Assembly: GCA_011316305.1 (NCBI GenBank)
Contig: SAUG01000009.1
Location: 620,001 to 684,000, forward strand
Direction: 5' to 3'
Source of the DNA: Rusavskia elegans
Taxonomy: Eukaryota > Ascomycota > Lecanoromycetes > Teloschistales > Teloschistaceae
Length of the DNA stretch: 64,000 nucleotides
Under the pieces are notes generated by a model. It ran no database searches. It had not been told where the DNA came from and was given only the letters and a program-made list of their open reading frames with translations. Position numbers and translations under genes: made by a program. Shown here one piece after another: positions 11,639 to 22,300 of the stretch (the stretch's first letter is position 1; each line of letters begins with the position of its first letter).

Positions 11639-12841
11639 ATGCCCACGATGGACCGAACAGCGACAGAACTCCAGCACATGATCTTTGCGGTTGCTGATCG
11701 GGCTGACTTCCCGAATCTTCGCTTGACCTGCAAGGCACTGGCAGAAGTGGGCTTGGAGCACGTGTTCTCAACTTTACACCTTTCCTTCAACACCAAGAGT
11801 TTTCATCGACTCGAGCAAATCTCCCAGCTCGCTGCCCGGCATTGTGTAAAAATTCTCCACTACAATGTTGGGGAACTCCAAGAGCACGATTTTGTATGGG
11901 ATTCGGCACATATTGTTGGCGATTCAGAGAGCTCTTCCGATGATGATGATATACCTCATGGATTTGCTTCAGAACGTGGAAGACCGGGCAGCCAGGCCGG
12001 AAAAGATTGGACTGAGTATCAGGCTTTGGTCCTTGACCAGCAGACCCTTCGAGACAAGGACCATGGAGAAGCACGGATCACTGCCATACTGGGCCGGTTG
12101 ACAAACCTCAAGCACCTGTACCTCAACACTTGGTACTCTACGACACCTCGGGAACCCGACTCCCTTTATGGACTACCTCAAACACATTCAGTTCTTCGAG
12201 CTATCAATACTGTGGGAACAAAGTTGGAAAGCCTCCAGTTCTGGTGCGTGAATTGGCGATTATTCGAAACACAAGAGGAACTTCATGAGATGATGAAGAC
12301 GGCTGTGTCGACGCTACAGGAGTTTACGCTTAACGTACGGACCAACGAAGACAACGATCTCTACCACGAAGCTTCGATAAAGGCATGTGCAGAGTTGTTT
12401 CGACAAAGTCGTCCCCTGGACTTCTTCCAATCCATGCCATTTCTTCGAGTCCTCAGGATCTCATTTGAAGTATGGGATGACCAAGCCGAACAAGTTGATC
12501 TGAAATATGTGGTGGGACAATTCTGCTGGCCTGGGTTACGCAAAGTCTCATTCAATGGTCTCGAAACTACAAGCGAGGAGCTACTGCAGTTCTTCCAGAG
12601 GCATGCGGAAACGTTGAGAAATGTTATTCTCGACAATATCAATCTTGTTCAGGGGTCGTGGCCTGATGTTTTCAGATACATGCGAACTTCTCTGAATCTG
12701 GCAGAGTTCGGATTCGGCTATGTCCTTGTGGATCATTGGGATGGCTGGCACTCAAAGGACATGCGAGAATATGTGCTAGGAAAGCTTGACATGAGCTTCG
12801 AGGATGTAGTCGACATTTGCCAATCATTGGTGGAAGAGTAG
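11639..12841 (+). CDS. F-box-like protein (second of a tandem pair)
   Basis: A single-exon frame of 400 aa. The F-box-like segment is at the very N-terminus (residues about 5-50): TATELQHMIFAVAD, then FPNLRLTCKALAEVGLEHVF. It matches the upstream paralogue in the same positions, but the LP-x-E opening is less well kept (AT-x-EL). Leucine-rich segments follow (LTNLKHLYLN, MPFLRVLRISFEV, LRNVILDNINLVQGSW). A short acidic run, SESSSDDDD, lies near residue 100. The first ATG at 11639 or a second at 11645 could be used; the difference is two residues. As with its neighbour, a role as SCF substrate adaptor is an inference from the domain only. Confidence 0.78.
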   Translation: MPTMDRTATELQHMIFAVADRADFPNLRLTCKALAEVGLEHVFSTLHLSFNTKSFHRLEQISQLAARHCVKILHYNVGELQEHDFVWDSAHIVGDSESSSDDDDIPHGFASERGRPGSQAGKDWTEYQALVLDQQTLRDKDHGEARITAILGRLTNLKHLYLNTWYSTTPREPDSLYGLPQTHSVLRAINTVGTKLESLQFWCVNWRLFETQEELHEMMKTAVSTLQEFTLNVRTNEDNDLYHEASIKACAELFRQSRPLDFFQSMPFLRVLRISFEVWDDQAEQVDLKYVVGQFCWPGLRKVSFNGLETTSEELLQFFQRHAETLRNVILDNINLVQGSWPDVFRYMRTSLNLAEFGFGYVLVDHWDGWHSKDMREYVLGKLDMSFEDVVDICQSLVEE

Positions 12842-13860
12842 CACAAAGGTCTGTTCGATGGCTTGTCCCACAGCATCAACTACCCAATCATCAACCACCA
12901 CGCTGCTTCACGGAAGTCTTGATCTCGCTTGTACAATCGGGGCAAAAGATGCGTACGTCAATCCAAGTATCGACCGCCCTGCTTGCCATCCAACGGCACA
13001 CTTGCTCTTCGATTGAGGGAAGTCTCCATCTATCAGCCAGGTCACATATCACATCTCAGAGCTTCTGGCACTAATTGGCTGAAAAGGGATGCAAGGTTCA
13101 ACGTGACCAATCAAGCAGTCAAGTTACCGAAAAGGTGCTCCAAAACACGATAGATCAATCAATATGAACCTGCTAAACCATCTCCATCGCTCCATCTTCG
13201 TGCCCACACTGCGCATACGATGTGCACTTCCCCTAAGTAGCAATAACGATACGTACTCGCTTTCATCGCTCTTTTTCCTCGCATCATCTTATTAAGAGCA
13301 ATCCTGATTCTTTTTTTAATATACTTGCCTAAGGGACAAACATTGCCATACCGATCTTCTACCTATATAGCACTGCTTTGCTCCCTCAGCAGTACCCACT
13401 TGTCTCCAGTAATCTATGCCCTTGTAAACTTTGACATGCCAAGCTCGTCCCCACACAATTCCAGTACCACCGGCAACCAGATCATACCAGATATATATTC
13501 TTGCCCGCTATACATATATATATGTATATATCTGGCTTACCATCTCCATCTCCTGGTTCTTCTTTCTCACCCCAAAAAACCAACCAACCAACCAACCACT
13601 CCCAGCTTCATCGTATGTACTGCCCATGTGAATCGCTTTCTCGAACCTATCGATAGCAGCATCTCCCGGGTCAAGGGCGGTATTTGGTTCAAGGGCAGGG
13701 CGTAATTCCGAGTTCGAGATCAAGGGATGGGGTGTGGGTGGTGGATGGGTGGTAGTTGATAGCCCGTGTTTGCCACAGCCGTATTCGTTATTCAATCCTG
13801 GTAGCTAAAAACTACTCGAAAACCACGTCCAAAAATCCAGTAAAGCATCTCATATTACAT
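12842..13860. other. Intergenic, low-complexity towards its end
   Basis: No supported gene. A frame at 13325-13705 (+) is rich in Ser, Thr, Tyr and Pro and looks like translated simple sequence. Short repeats occur: TATATA at 13510-13530 and four CCAA units at 13578-13596. Confidence 0.5.
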
Positions 13861-14108
13861 CATAGCATCCCTTCCCCTGCTATCCCATACCATCCTATCC
13901 TCATCCCATCCCATACCATCCTATACTATACCATCCCCTGCTATACCATCCTCATCCTCACCCTCATCCTATCCTATCCCATCCCATCCCCTAAACCAAA
14001 GCACTAAACAACCCACCCCCATCAACCCACCCCCATCAACCCACCCCCATCAACCCACCCCCATCAACCCAACCCCAACAACCCACCTAACCCCATCAAC
14101 ACACAATC
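13860..14108. repeat. C-rich minisatellite with a 14-bp tandem unit
   Basis: 13870-13990 is a degenerate array of CCATCC/CTATCC hexamer-like units. It passes into a clean tandem repeat at about 14009-14072 whose 14-bp unit is CCCACCCCCATCAA, with four near-identical copies and decayed flanking copies. The + strand is almost free of G. Confidence 0.9.
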
Positions 14109-14319
14109 ATTAAGTAGCACAACCAGCACCGACGCTCTCCCTTCTTAACATTTCCATTTAGGATACTATACTAAGATCGACAGCAAAAAGAACATCATTT
14201 CCACAGCATGGAATCGTTGTTAGCGTGATGTGTTTGGTTAATGGACGGATGGTGGAGATGAAAAGGGAGTTTTATTTTTGGGCTGCTGTTTTCTGCTTTC
14301 GCTCGCTTCTGGTTTTTCA

Positions 14320-14490
14320 GAGCTCTACCTCTACCTACTTCCCGCCACCCGCAACCACCTAATGCTACTGCTACCTCTACCTCTACCTCCCACCACCACC
14401 TACCTACCTCCACCACCTACCTAACTCCACCACCTACCTCACGCCACCACCTCTACCTCCCGCCACCACCACCTACCTCTAACTCCAACC
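14320..14490. repeat. C-rich minisatellite (CTACCTCCACCAC-type units)
   Basis: Degenerate tandem units of CTACCT and CCACCAC, repeated over about 170 bp on the + strand. There is no coding signal. It continues the C-rich strand bias of the preceding array. Confidence 0.85.
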
Positions 14491-14584
14491 AGAAAATCCA
14501 AGAAACGACCATGAATTAAACGCTATGGATCTCCCTTTCGGGACATGAAAGTGTGTGAATGTGTTGGCGAGTCAGGCTGTTAAC

Positions 14585-14900
14585 GTTATGTTTTTTTGGG
14601 GGGTTGGGGGGGGGGTTCGATGTTGTATGTATAACAAACAGATGCGAGTGTGTTTATAGGCGTTGTTGTTTGTGTTGTGAGCTTTTTGTGTTGGACTGTG
14701 CGGTGGGTGGTTGTTTGTTGAGAGATTGTTGGATGGGTGCTGGGGTTGGGTGTGTTGGGGCCTGAGGGTGTGAGGGTATGAGGGTGCGAGGGTGTGAATG
14801 GGTGTGAGGGTGTAAGGGTATTTAGGTATAAGGGTATAAGGGTGTGAGGGTGTGAAGTTGTGAGTGCTGGGTATGGGTTTGCTGGGGTGTGCTGGGGTGC
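14585..14900. repeat. G-rich degenerate repeat, (G)GGTGTGA units
   Basis: A G-run (GGGGGGTTGGGGGGGGG near 14597) is followed at 14755-14900 by degenerate 8-10-bp units such as GAGGGTGTGAGG and AAGGGTATAAGG. The + strand is now G-rich, opposite to the arrays just upstream. It is not the TTAGGG telomere repeat. Confidence 0.85.
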
Positions 14901-15280
14901 GAGTGTGTAAGTAGATATACGAGAATCTTATCTACAATCTGGCATCTTTGTCTGTTCTCGAGATGGGCGCAGAGCAGAGTACCGAGACATCATTCATATT
15001 CATATGCGTAAACCAATGTCAATCTAGAAGACAATAAGTAACAAGCAAAGCTGACGAGGCAAAATACATCGACCCTGTAGACAGACTCCGTATACCACAA
15101 ACATCAATCATGTCGTTCATACAGCGTGTGTCGCACATGTTGAATCCCCCACCCACCCATTGTCCATGTCGGCTCAACCTAACCAAACTTTTCATCCTGC
15201 GTACCTGCCACGAACACCCATACCTCCATCCCGCAAACCCCATACCACCACCCCCCTCTCCCTCCCTCGGACATATAAAC
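14901..15280. other. Intergenic 3' flank of the hypothetical gene
   Basis: No gene is supported here. It is the 3' side of the minus-strand gene at 15281-16235. The + strand becomes C-rich again towards the gene. Confidence 0.4.
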
Positions 15281-16235
15281 CTACCCAACAACCCGCCCCG
15301 CAGCGCCCAACCCCCCAAAACTCATCGCCATCCCATACAAAAACCGACTCCTCTTCCGACCCTTCTGCCTCTTAACCTCCACCTCCGGAGCCGCCATTTC
15401 CGTCTCACTAAACGCACTACTAGGCGTATGGAACGATCCGCCCCAGCTACTCCTCACGTTCCCAACGAAGGTCGTGGTGGTGCTTCCGATGGCGTTACTC
15501 CATCTTTTGCGCTTGCGGAGGACGGGTGTCGGTTGTGCTTCTGGGGCGGCTGGCGGAGGGATGGATGAGGGAGCGGGAGAAGAGGCGCTCAGGATACTCC
15601 ATCGATGACGAGGGGTGCCGCCGCCGCCGCCCATGATGGAAGAGCGCCAGCTGTTGCGGATGCTTCGGCGGAAGCTCTTTCGCGATGGAGGAGGAGCGGG
15701 GGTGGTATCGAAACCGAAGTCGTTGGTGAGAGTGGTTGGGGGGAGGGGAAGGTCACGAACTAAGGGTGTGCCCATGCCGCCTTCGCGCCAGTCTTCGTTG
15801 GAGAGCTGGGAGTGGCGGCTCCAGCGGGTGGAGAAGCGGGCGGAGTGCATTGGGGTTGGGTAGGTGGAGCAGGGGTGGGTCATGGGTGGGTAGGCCATTG
15901 TTGGGGTGAGGTTGTATGGACGGTGAGGGTGGAGTGTGCTGGGGTTTGAACCGGAAGCGTAGAGGGAGTCGTTGGACGCTAATAGAAATAACAGAATATG
16001 GTCAGATGGACATTGTTGATGAGACTTTTGATGGATTCCAACTGACCTACAGAGGGTACAACACCACGGCTGCGTGGGCCAACGACTGTTGCCCACCCAC
16101 CCAAGCTACTGGTCCAGTCGAACTCCACCGTTCCGTCGGATCCGAATAGTTCTTCTCTTCCTTACTTACACGATTCTCGAAGACAGCCTCGAGGCGATCG
16201 ACTTGTCCCTTCTCTTACTGGATGTGATCGACCAT
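15281..16235 (-). CDS. Hypothetical Ser/Pro/Arg-rich low-complexity protein
   Basis: I do not recognise a family. My model has three exons on the minus strand: 16235-16219, 16156-16047 and 15978-15281 (825 nt, 274 aa). The second intron (16046-15979) starts GTCAGT and ends TTAG and joins in frame. The first intron (16218-16157) starts GTAAGA but ends in the weaker AAG, so the first 17 nt are tentative. The predicted protein begins MVDHIQ and then reads GSDGTVEFDW. The rest is rich in Ser, Pro and Thr with basic patches (PSRKSFRRSIRNSWRSS, VLRKRKRW, VKRQKGRKRSRF), which could be nuclear localisation signals. A GGGGG run lies mid-protein. No transmembrane segment is clear. Confidence 0.5.
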
Positions 16236-17206
16236 GTCCGTGACACAGAGGTCGAAACAAATCACATGGATTCACGAATAGTATAAGAAGAACCCAGACA
16301 GGCAGTGCAGCAATACCAACCGCCCTTTCGGTAGTTAATTCAGTGGGTGAAAAGGAAAAGATGAAAGAAAAGAAGTGGAAAGAAGAAAGAAGCAGAAAGA
16401 TCTAGAGACGAAATCGACCAGCCACCAACAAAGGAAGTACAAATCCCTCAACCATCCAAAATAGAAGGAGCATTCTCTTGGATGCACAAAGTCACCGAAG
16501 CCCGCAGAGGATCAGCTGCATGGGAGAGGCCAGATGCGTCCCACCGCATGGCATAGGGTATGTAGGGAGCACAGCGAAAGAAGTCATAGGTGGGCGCACA
16601 TGCCCGGCTGCAGGATCATGTCATGTCAGCATGCACGTCGAGATCATCGAGGGGAATCGTGGACAAAGTGTGGTCTGTACTGCCCGAGAAAATGAGTGGA
16701 CGGATGACGATCGGACTGCAGTCGAGGTCCGAAGCATCGAAGGAGTGAGGAGGAAGGAGGGATTTTGGCCCCCATTCGCTTTCGGGCACAAACGACGTCA
16801 TCCGTCATCCCTTTACGAAGGTACTTACTTATACCAGAGAAAAAACAAGCTTCAAATGATTGGTATCTGTAAAGCGCCAAGATATTACCTCACGTGACTT
16901 GAAACGGGGTGCCCCAACCAGCCTCGAGCATTCGAGTGACCGAGTTGGGCTGAGTAAGCGAAGCTTACGAAGGCCATCTCGGTCCGAGATAGCGACAGGC
17001 TCGTCTGACTGCGCTGGAACACAATAATTCCGCACTACTGATCTCTTACCGACTTTCTTACCGGACAATTAAGAGGGGAGGAATTGATGGTTGGCGGAAT
17101 GAATAAGATACGACATCAATCATCAGCAATGCACGTATGTATGTATATAAAGGAGGTCAAAGATCGAATTTGGTTGAGACACTAATACGTCTATACAACC
17201 ATATAC
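16236..17206. promoter_or_regulatory. Promoter/5' flank of the hypothetical gene; otherwise no gene seen
   Basis: The segment upstream of the minus-strand gene includes a purine-rich stretch (about 16340-16410: AAAGGAAAAGATGAAAGAAAAG). The frame 16478-16897 (+) has no motif and I do not call it. A TATA-like string, TATATAAAGG, lies at about 17145, about 60 bp before the small ORF at 17207. Confidence 0.35.
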
Positions 17207-17353
17207 ATGGATTGGGTCGGTGACGAAGAAGCTCTCGAACAGGCCATCGCTGGAAAGTATATTCCGGGATTGCTCAAGTTGATCAAGCCTTCAGACTCAA
17301 ACCCCTTTCTATTATTCAAGTACACGATGAATCCGAACCATCGAGAAGCGTGA
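17207..17353 (+). CDS. Possible small ORF, 48 aa
   Basis: ATG at 17207 opens a 48-residue frame ending TGA at 17351-17353. It starts MDWVGDEEALEQAIAGKYIP and continues with a basic and hydrophobic second half. A TATATAAAGG box lies about 60 bp upstream, a sensible core-promoter distance. The composition looks protein-like: an acidic amphipathic helix followed by Pro/Asn/Lys. I do not recognise it. It could be a genuine micropeptide, a first exon whose continuation I cannot place, or chance. It points towards the 3' end of the methyltransferase gene, which is convergent. Confidence 0.3.
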   Translation: MDWVGDEEALEQAIAGKYIPGLLKLIKPSDSNPFLLFKYTMNPNHREA

Positions 17354-17447
17354 CTTGCCATTACAACTGCTGACAGTGCAGTGTCCAAATGCGGACAATG
17401 CACCATCCAGCATCATCCGTCATCAAGCCATCTCTGCTTCAGACCTC

Positions 17448-18218
17448 TCACACCTTCGGCTTGCTTGCTTTCCACAGGAAAATCGCTCCTCGGACCTGAG
17501 TCTCAACCTCTTCGAAATGCTCCCGGAGCGCTTCATCGAAGTCCGCCGAGTTATCCGCCCAGTTGTCGAACATGCCGCCGCGGTTGCCAAAGTACATGAT
17601 GACCCGCCCAAAGAGGTTGTGTCGGACGTCCTTGCCCAAGATGGATGCCCCCGAGATGACTCCATCCGCCGTCAGGTTATGCTTGAGGTGAGAGAAGATG
17701 ACCGTTTTGGCCGGCACCGGGCCCGGCATGCAGTGCAGGAGGTAGTAGAGCGACATGCTGTTGAATTTCGGGCATGACTCCGGTAGAGGACGCGTGATGT
17801 CGTGCAGGATACATGTCGTTTCCTCCGCCTTGACTTTGCCTTCCGCCACCAAGCGGTTCTTCGTCGCGTCGAGAGCGTCTTGGTTGAGGTCGGCCAGGGT
17901 GACTTGGACCCCGGTGAGATCCGACTTGGCCAGGTAGTAGCCCGTCCCGACGCCGATGTCGAGATGCTGCCCTTTGCGGACGTTGCTGCGGAACCACGGC
18001 AGCGTGTAGTCGGGCACGGAGCAAGCCCAGGCGTAGGTCGACACGATGCCGAGCACCCACCAGTCGTAGATGACCAGGAGCCACGACTGGCTGTAGATGG
18101 CCGCTCCACGGGCGCTGGCTTCCGACGACGGTAAATTTTTCGACTGTGAATCGGGCCGGATCATGCTTTGGGCCATGGTGGTGGTGGGACGATGGGTCAT
18201 GGTAGAGGTGGTGGCCAT
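17448..18218 (-). CDS. Class I SAM-dependent methyltransferase
   Basis: A single-exon frame. I place the start at 18218 (MATTSTM), giving 256 aa, because the upstream in-frame extension to 18443 has no methyltransferase character. Residues about 86-95 read LDIGVGTGYY, the glycine-rich SAM-binding motif I. VTLADLNQDAL follows about 15 residues later, with the acidic residue that binds the SAM ribose. CILHDITRPLP and FNSMSLYYLLHCMPG match motifs II and III. An aromatic N-terminal block (SQSWLLVIYDWWVLGIVSTY) may be a lid. The substrate is unknown. It differs from the roughly 400-aa O-methyltransferases that usually methylate emodin, so a role in the pigment pathway 10 kb away is only a possibility. 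The 3' end reads LWKASKPKV and stops. Confidence 0.85.
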   Translation of the reverse strand: MATTSTMTHRPTTTMAQSMIRPDSQSKNLPSSEASARGAAIYSQSWLLVIYDWWVLGIVSTYAWACSVPDYTLPWFRSNVRKGQHLDIGVGTGYYLAKSDLTGVQVTLADLNQDALDATKNRLVAEGKVKAEETTCILHDITRPLPESCPKFNSMSLYYLLHCMPGPVPAKTVIFSHLKHNLTADGVISGASILGKDVRHNLFGRVIMYFGNRGGMFDNWADNSADFDEALREHFEEVETQVRGAIFLWKASKPKV

Positions 18219-19327
18219 GATGGAATGCGGGGGCCAAGGCAATTGGGAGCTGATCCGAGTGAATTGGATGAGGCGTACTGGACAGGATTGAAGGGTAAGC
18301 GAGACCGGTAGCTGATCTTCAAGCAGTGTGGTCGGGGGATCAAACAAGATGGATTTGTATCGATGCGGGAATTGAGGGCAAGCAGGAGTTCTTGAGGAAT
18401 TATAAGTAGTCGGCTTGTTCAGTGCATGCCAAACAGCAGTCAAGTGGAGTGTCCGACGGGCTCTATCTCCAAGACGTCGAGGTCGTCATCACTCACCATA
18501 TTGGTGCACGGAGAGTGTATCATGGCCAACAGTCTTGTATCATACCCCTGACTGCAGATACTTCCAAGACCGGGCCAAGCAGGCCCAGCAAAGACTGATT
18601 GCTTGGCCCGGAGGGCTGGACAGCTTCGTGGAGCCCGCATGAGCCCGCATACAAGTCCGCATGATGCTCGTTGATGGTGTCAGAGTCTTGAAGGACAGGT
18701 AGGACGCTCGGTCGTGGTTGCAGGTCAGAAACAGGGGGGTGGTGTGGCAGGGACCTCTTGCACGGCGCGGATCGAGCTTGTCGATTTACCATGTGAGATT
18801 TTGACGCTTGCTGTGGTGTAGCTGCAGATGGCAGATGCACATGTATCTTGGGTGGATCGAGGAGCGAAGTTTCGGACCGTCCGGACTTGAATCGTCACCC
18901 GCCCACCGTTCGTTCGATAAGGTAGCCCGGGTCCGATGGGTGATCTAGCCGGATCAAGTTGGCCCCCGTCTTCCGATCAGCTGATCCTTGCAGAGCGTGC
19001 TGAGGGTAAAGTACTCCGTAGCTGCAATCTGTCCGGGCGACCGTAGGCTAAGTACGGGCGATTTTTAGCGCGTAGTCCTCCTATTAGTGCCATCCTTCGT
19101 ATAAACAGTGGCATTCTTTCTCAATCATGAGTTACAAAAGTCTCATACCGTATCGCGATATTAAAAGACGCCGTGAATACAGTATTCAATTCTTCACATT
19201 AGCAACCTCTTGGCCGCGAATCTATGTAATTCTATGATATTGGAAGATACAGCTCGCAGCAAACACTGCAAATTGTGGTCGTGCTAAGAATGCTCCAAGA
19301 AATCCTTGCCCCTTTCCGTCATGTCGA
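18219..19327. other. Intergenic between methyltransferase and ABC transporter
   Basis: Both flanking genes are on the minus strand. The segment should hold the methyltransferase promoter (near 18219-18450) and the 3' end of the transporter gene. No supported gene lies between. An imperfect repeat CATGAGCCCGCAT / CGGAGCCCGCAT lies near 18630-18660. Confidence 0.45.
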
Positions 19328-22300
19328 TTACTGGGCTGTCTTGGTGGCCTTCGTCCTCAGCTTCATCAGGGCATACACCATGACATACGAGCTGATGGCG
19401 AAAATCACGACGATGCCTGCATCCCTCCAGCCGATGTAGTAGTCATTGATGTTAAGCGTCGATAGATAGTCGCTGCCCAATCGATACTGACACACTCGAC
19501 AGCCCGATGTCGCCTCGGGGTTGATCAGGTTCGTTCGCGCGCCCAGACCGGCCTTGTATGGGGCCAGATACTCCCCGCATGTCATCTTGTTGGGTGTGTC
19601 GAAGAGCGCGTACTCTTGATCGGTGCACTGTACCTCAACATCGAACACGGTGAAAGTCAAAATGCTGCTGATGAGGTAGTTGAACGGGTTGAGATAGTAG
19701 ATCCAGTATCGCCAGAATTCCTGGATTTGACCATACGGCACCAATACACCGCAGAAGGATACGAGTATCGTGATGATCGCCGGGTTGACAAGCGACGCGA
19801 ACACTGCGTTGGGTGCGTACGCCGCGATGAACTGGCCAATACCCGTGTAGATGAACTCGTAGAAGAGCATCACGAAGAAGACGGCCCCCGATTTGTTCGA
19901 GTCGGTGGGGAAGCCGACGGTGTAATACCACGGAGCGAAGTAAAGTACCGCGCAGATGCACAGGTACGGGAACTCGGAAACGATCAGACCCGTCACAAAG
20001 GCAACCCATGAATACATCTTCGACTTCTTCTCCCGGAACTCGTAGATGTCTCGCCGGTCGATGAACAGTGGCTGAAGCTGGTTGATCACACCGGGAGCGA
20101 CGAAGATGAAGTTGAAGATGGTGAAGAGTTTCAACTGAAGCTCCTGCACGCTGTTGCCAATCTTCCAGAAGGTGAAACCATTGAACAAGGCCGAGCCGAT
20201 GTGAAGCGCGAATTTGTTGTTGACGTAATCCGTGTTGCGGTACAAGGAAACGTTCATCCGGTGGGTGACCAGCTTGATCTGCTGCCAGAGCGGCATGGCA
20301 AACTCATGGCCGTCATCCGTGGTGCCCGGAGGTTTAGATGCTGCTTCCTTGTTGATCTGGTCGACTTCGTTGCTGACTTCCTTGTACTCGGGAGACTCGA
20401 GCCATATTTGATTCCAATCTTTGCCTTGGGATGCGCCGCCCGAAACAACGTCGATCATGTGTTCGGCGGGATTGACATCTTGGGGACATGGCGCACCGTT
20501 GCGGGCAAAGTACTCTTTCAAAGTGCTGGCTTCAACACCAATGTCACCAAAGTAGACAGTCTTGCCACCTCTTGCAAGTAGCAAGAGAGTATCGAATTCC
20601 TTGAACAGCGAAGCAGAAGGCTGGTGAATGGTGACAAGTACCGCCTGGCCCACGGCAGCCAGCTTCCGAAGAAATCGCAGCGTGTTAAAAGCGGCTTGAC
20701 CGTCAAGACCTGAGGTAGGTTCGTCCAAAAAGATCAGGATGCTGGGTTTGGCGACGAGTTCGACCCCGATTGTCAAGCGCTTACGCTGTTCCACCGACAA
20801 GCCAGCACCTGTTCGACCAACCAAGGTATGTTCGATGTCTTGCAGTTCCAGAAGGTTGATAATGGTGTCGACATATTTGAGCTTTTCCTCTTTGGGAGTG
20901 TCACGCGATTGTCGCAGCATTGCGGAGAACTCAAGAGCTTCTCGCACGGTGGATAACGGTTCGTGGATGTCGAGCTGTTCGCAGTAGCCTGCGGACCTCT
21001 GGAATGAGACTGAAAGAGGTCTGCCATCAACCAGAATTGAACCATTGATGGTACCTTCCGTCTTGCGCTGAGCAAGGACGTCAAGTAGAGTAGTCTTCCC
21101 GGCCCCGGATGACCCCATCAGAGCCCCAAGCATGCCGGGTTTGACCCATCCTTGGACTTTATCTAGAAGTACACGGTCGCCCGAGGGTGTTTTGACGGTG
21201 TATGTCAGATCCTTCCATGTGAAGACCGAAGTGTTGCTGATGAGTTGGTTGTCAATTGTCTTCTCATCCATGGAAGAGCCGCCGCTGTCCAACGGAGTCA
21301 CGGAATTGCTTGAGAGTTCCTTTTCCTTCACCTGGGACTCCTCGTCTTTTTGGAGGAGTTGTCGGTTCTTGGACGCTTTCTCTCTCGGGATAACCAAGAA
21401 GCCACTCTTACCAGCCGTTTCTTTCCAGTTGCTTGTGGCAAATATAGTCACGAAGACGAAGAACGCCCACCAAGCCCAGATGATGCCGAAGTTGCGCCAC
21501 AGATGGGAATGCTTGTAGGAGAACCCTGACAAGTACTGATCCCCGGTAAGAGATGTTGCTCCTTGAATAGCACCCGCTACACCAGCACAAGACTGGAATG
21601 CGGGATCCGTATAACCAGGACCGTTCGGAATCAAGTTCTGATTGACACACGGGATAGTTTGTCCGTGGATCTCGTTGGCCATCAGGATTTCGAAGCCGTA
21701 AGCGAGAGGATCGATCCAGTAGATCCAGACGAACCATGGATGCATCTGGTTTTTGGGTATGAAGTATCCGATGTAAACAACCAGGGCTGAGAACCAGAAG
21801 CCAGAAAGTTTGGTTGCCCCATCAAACGTACTGAAGACGGCGCCGATGGCTCGCATGACAGCGGTCATACACATGGCTATGGCGAACAGCGTAACATAGT
21901 AGATGAAGAACGCAGAGGCCGACACCTTGAGCCCCACCATGAAATACAAGACAAGAGAGAATTGTGTGACTTGGAAGATCAGGACGGGCAAGTCCGCGGC
22001 TATCTGCGCAATGCAGAAAGCGGCTGGGTGAAAAAAAGCAAAGGCTTTGTGTTTTGCTAGGACGGGTCTTCCGGCGAAAGAGTCTGTGACTTCCGAGAGG
22101 GCCATTAGAGCTTGGTAGAGTAGAGAAAAGAAGAGTGCTCCAGATTTGGAGAAGAGTCCTGCGGAGTCTGTCGACGCGTTGTAGAACAGGGAAGCAACCA
22201 CGAGGGATTGCACAAGTGTAGCAAGCTGTTTGATGATGAAGGTAGGCTTGTCACCCCATACGATCTGGTACTGCCGAATGATGCAGGCCTTGACCTGTTT

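Noticed and set aside
13325..13705. 126-aa frame on the + strand
   Set aside because: Translated simple sequence rich in Ser, Thr, Pro and Tyr over TATA and CCAA repeats; no motif and no splice logic.
14755..14900. Possible interstitial telomere repeat
   Set aside because: Units vary around GGGTGTGA and do not match TTAGGG.
18219..18443. Upstream in-frame extension of the methyltransferase
   Set aside because: 75 residues without family character; the ATG at 18218 gives a normal-length protein.
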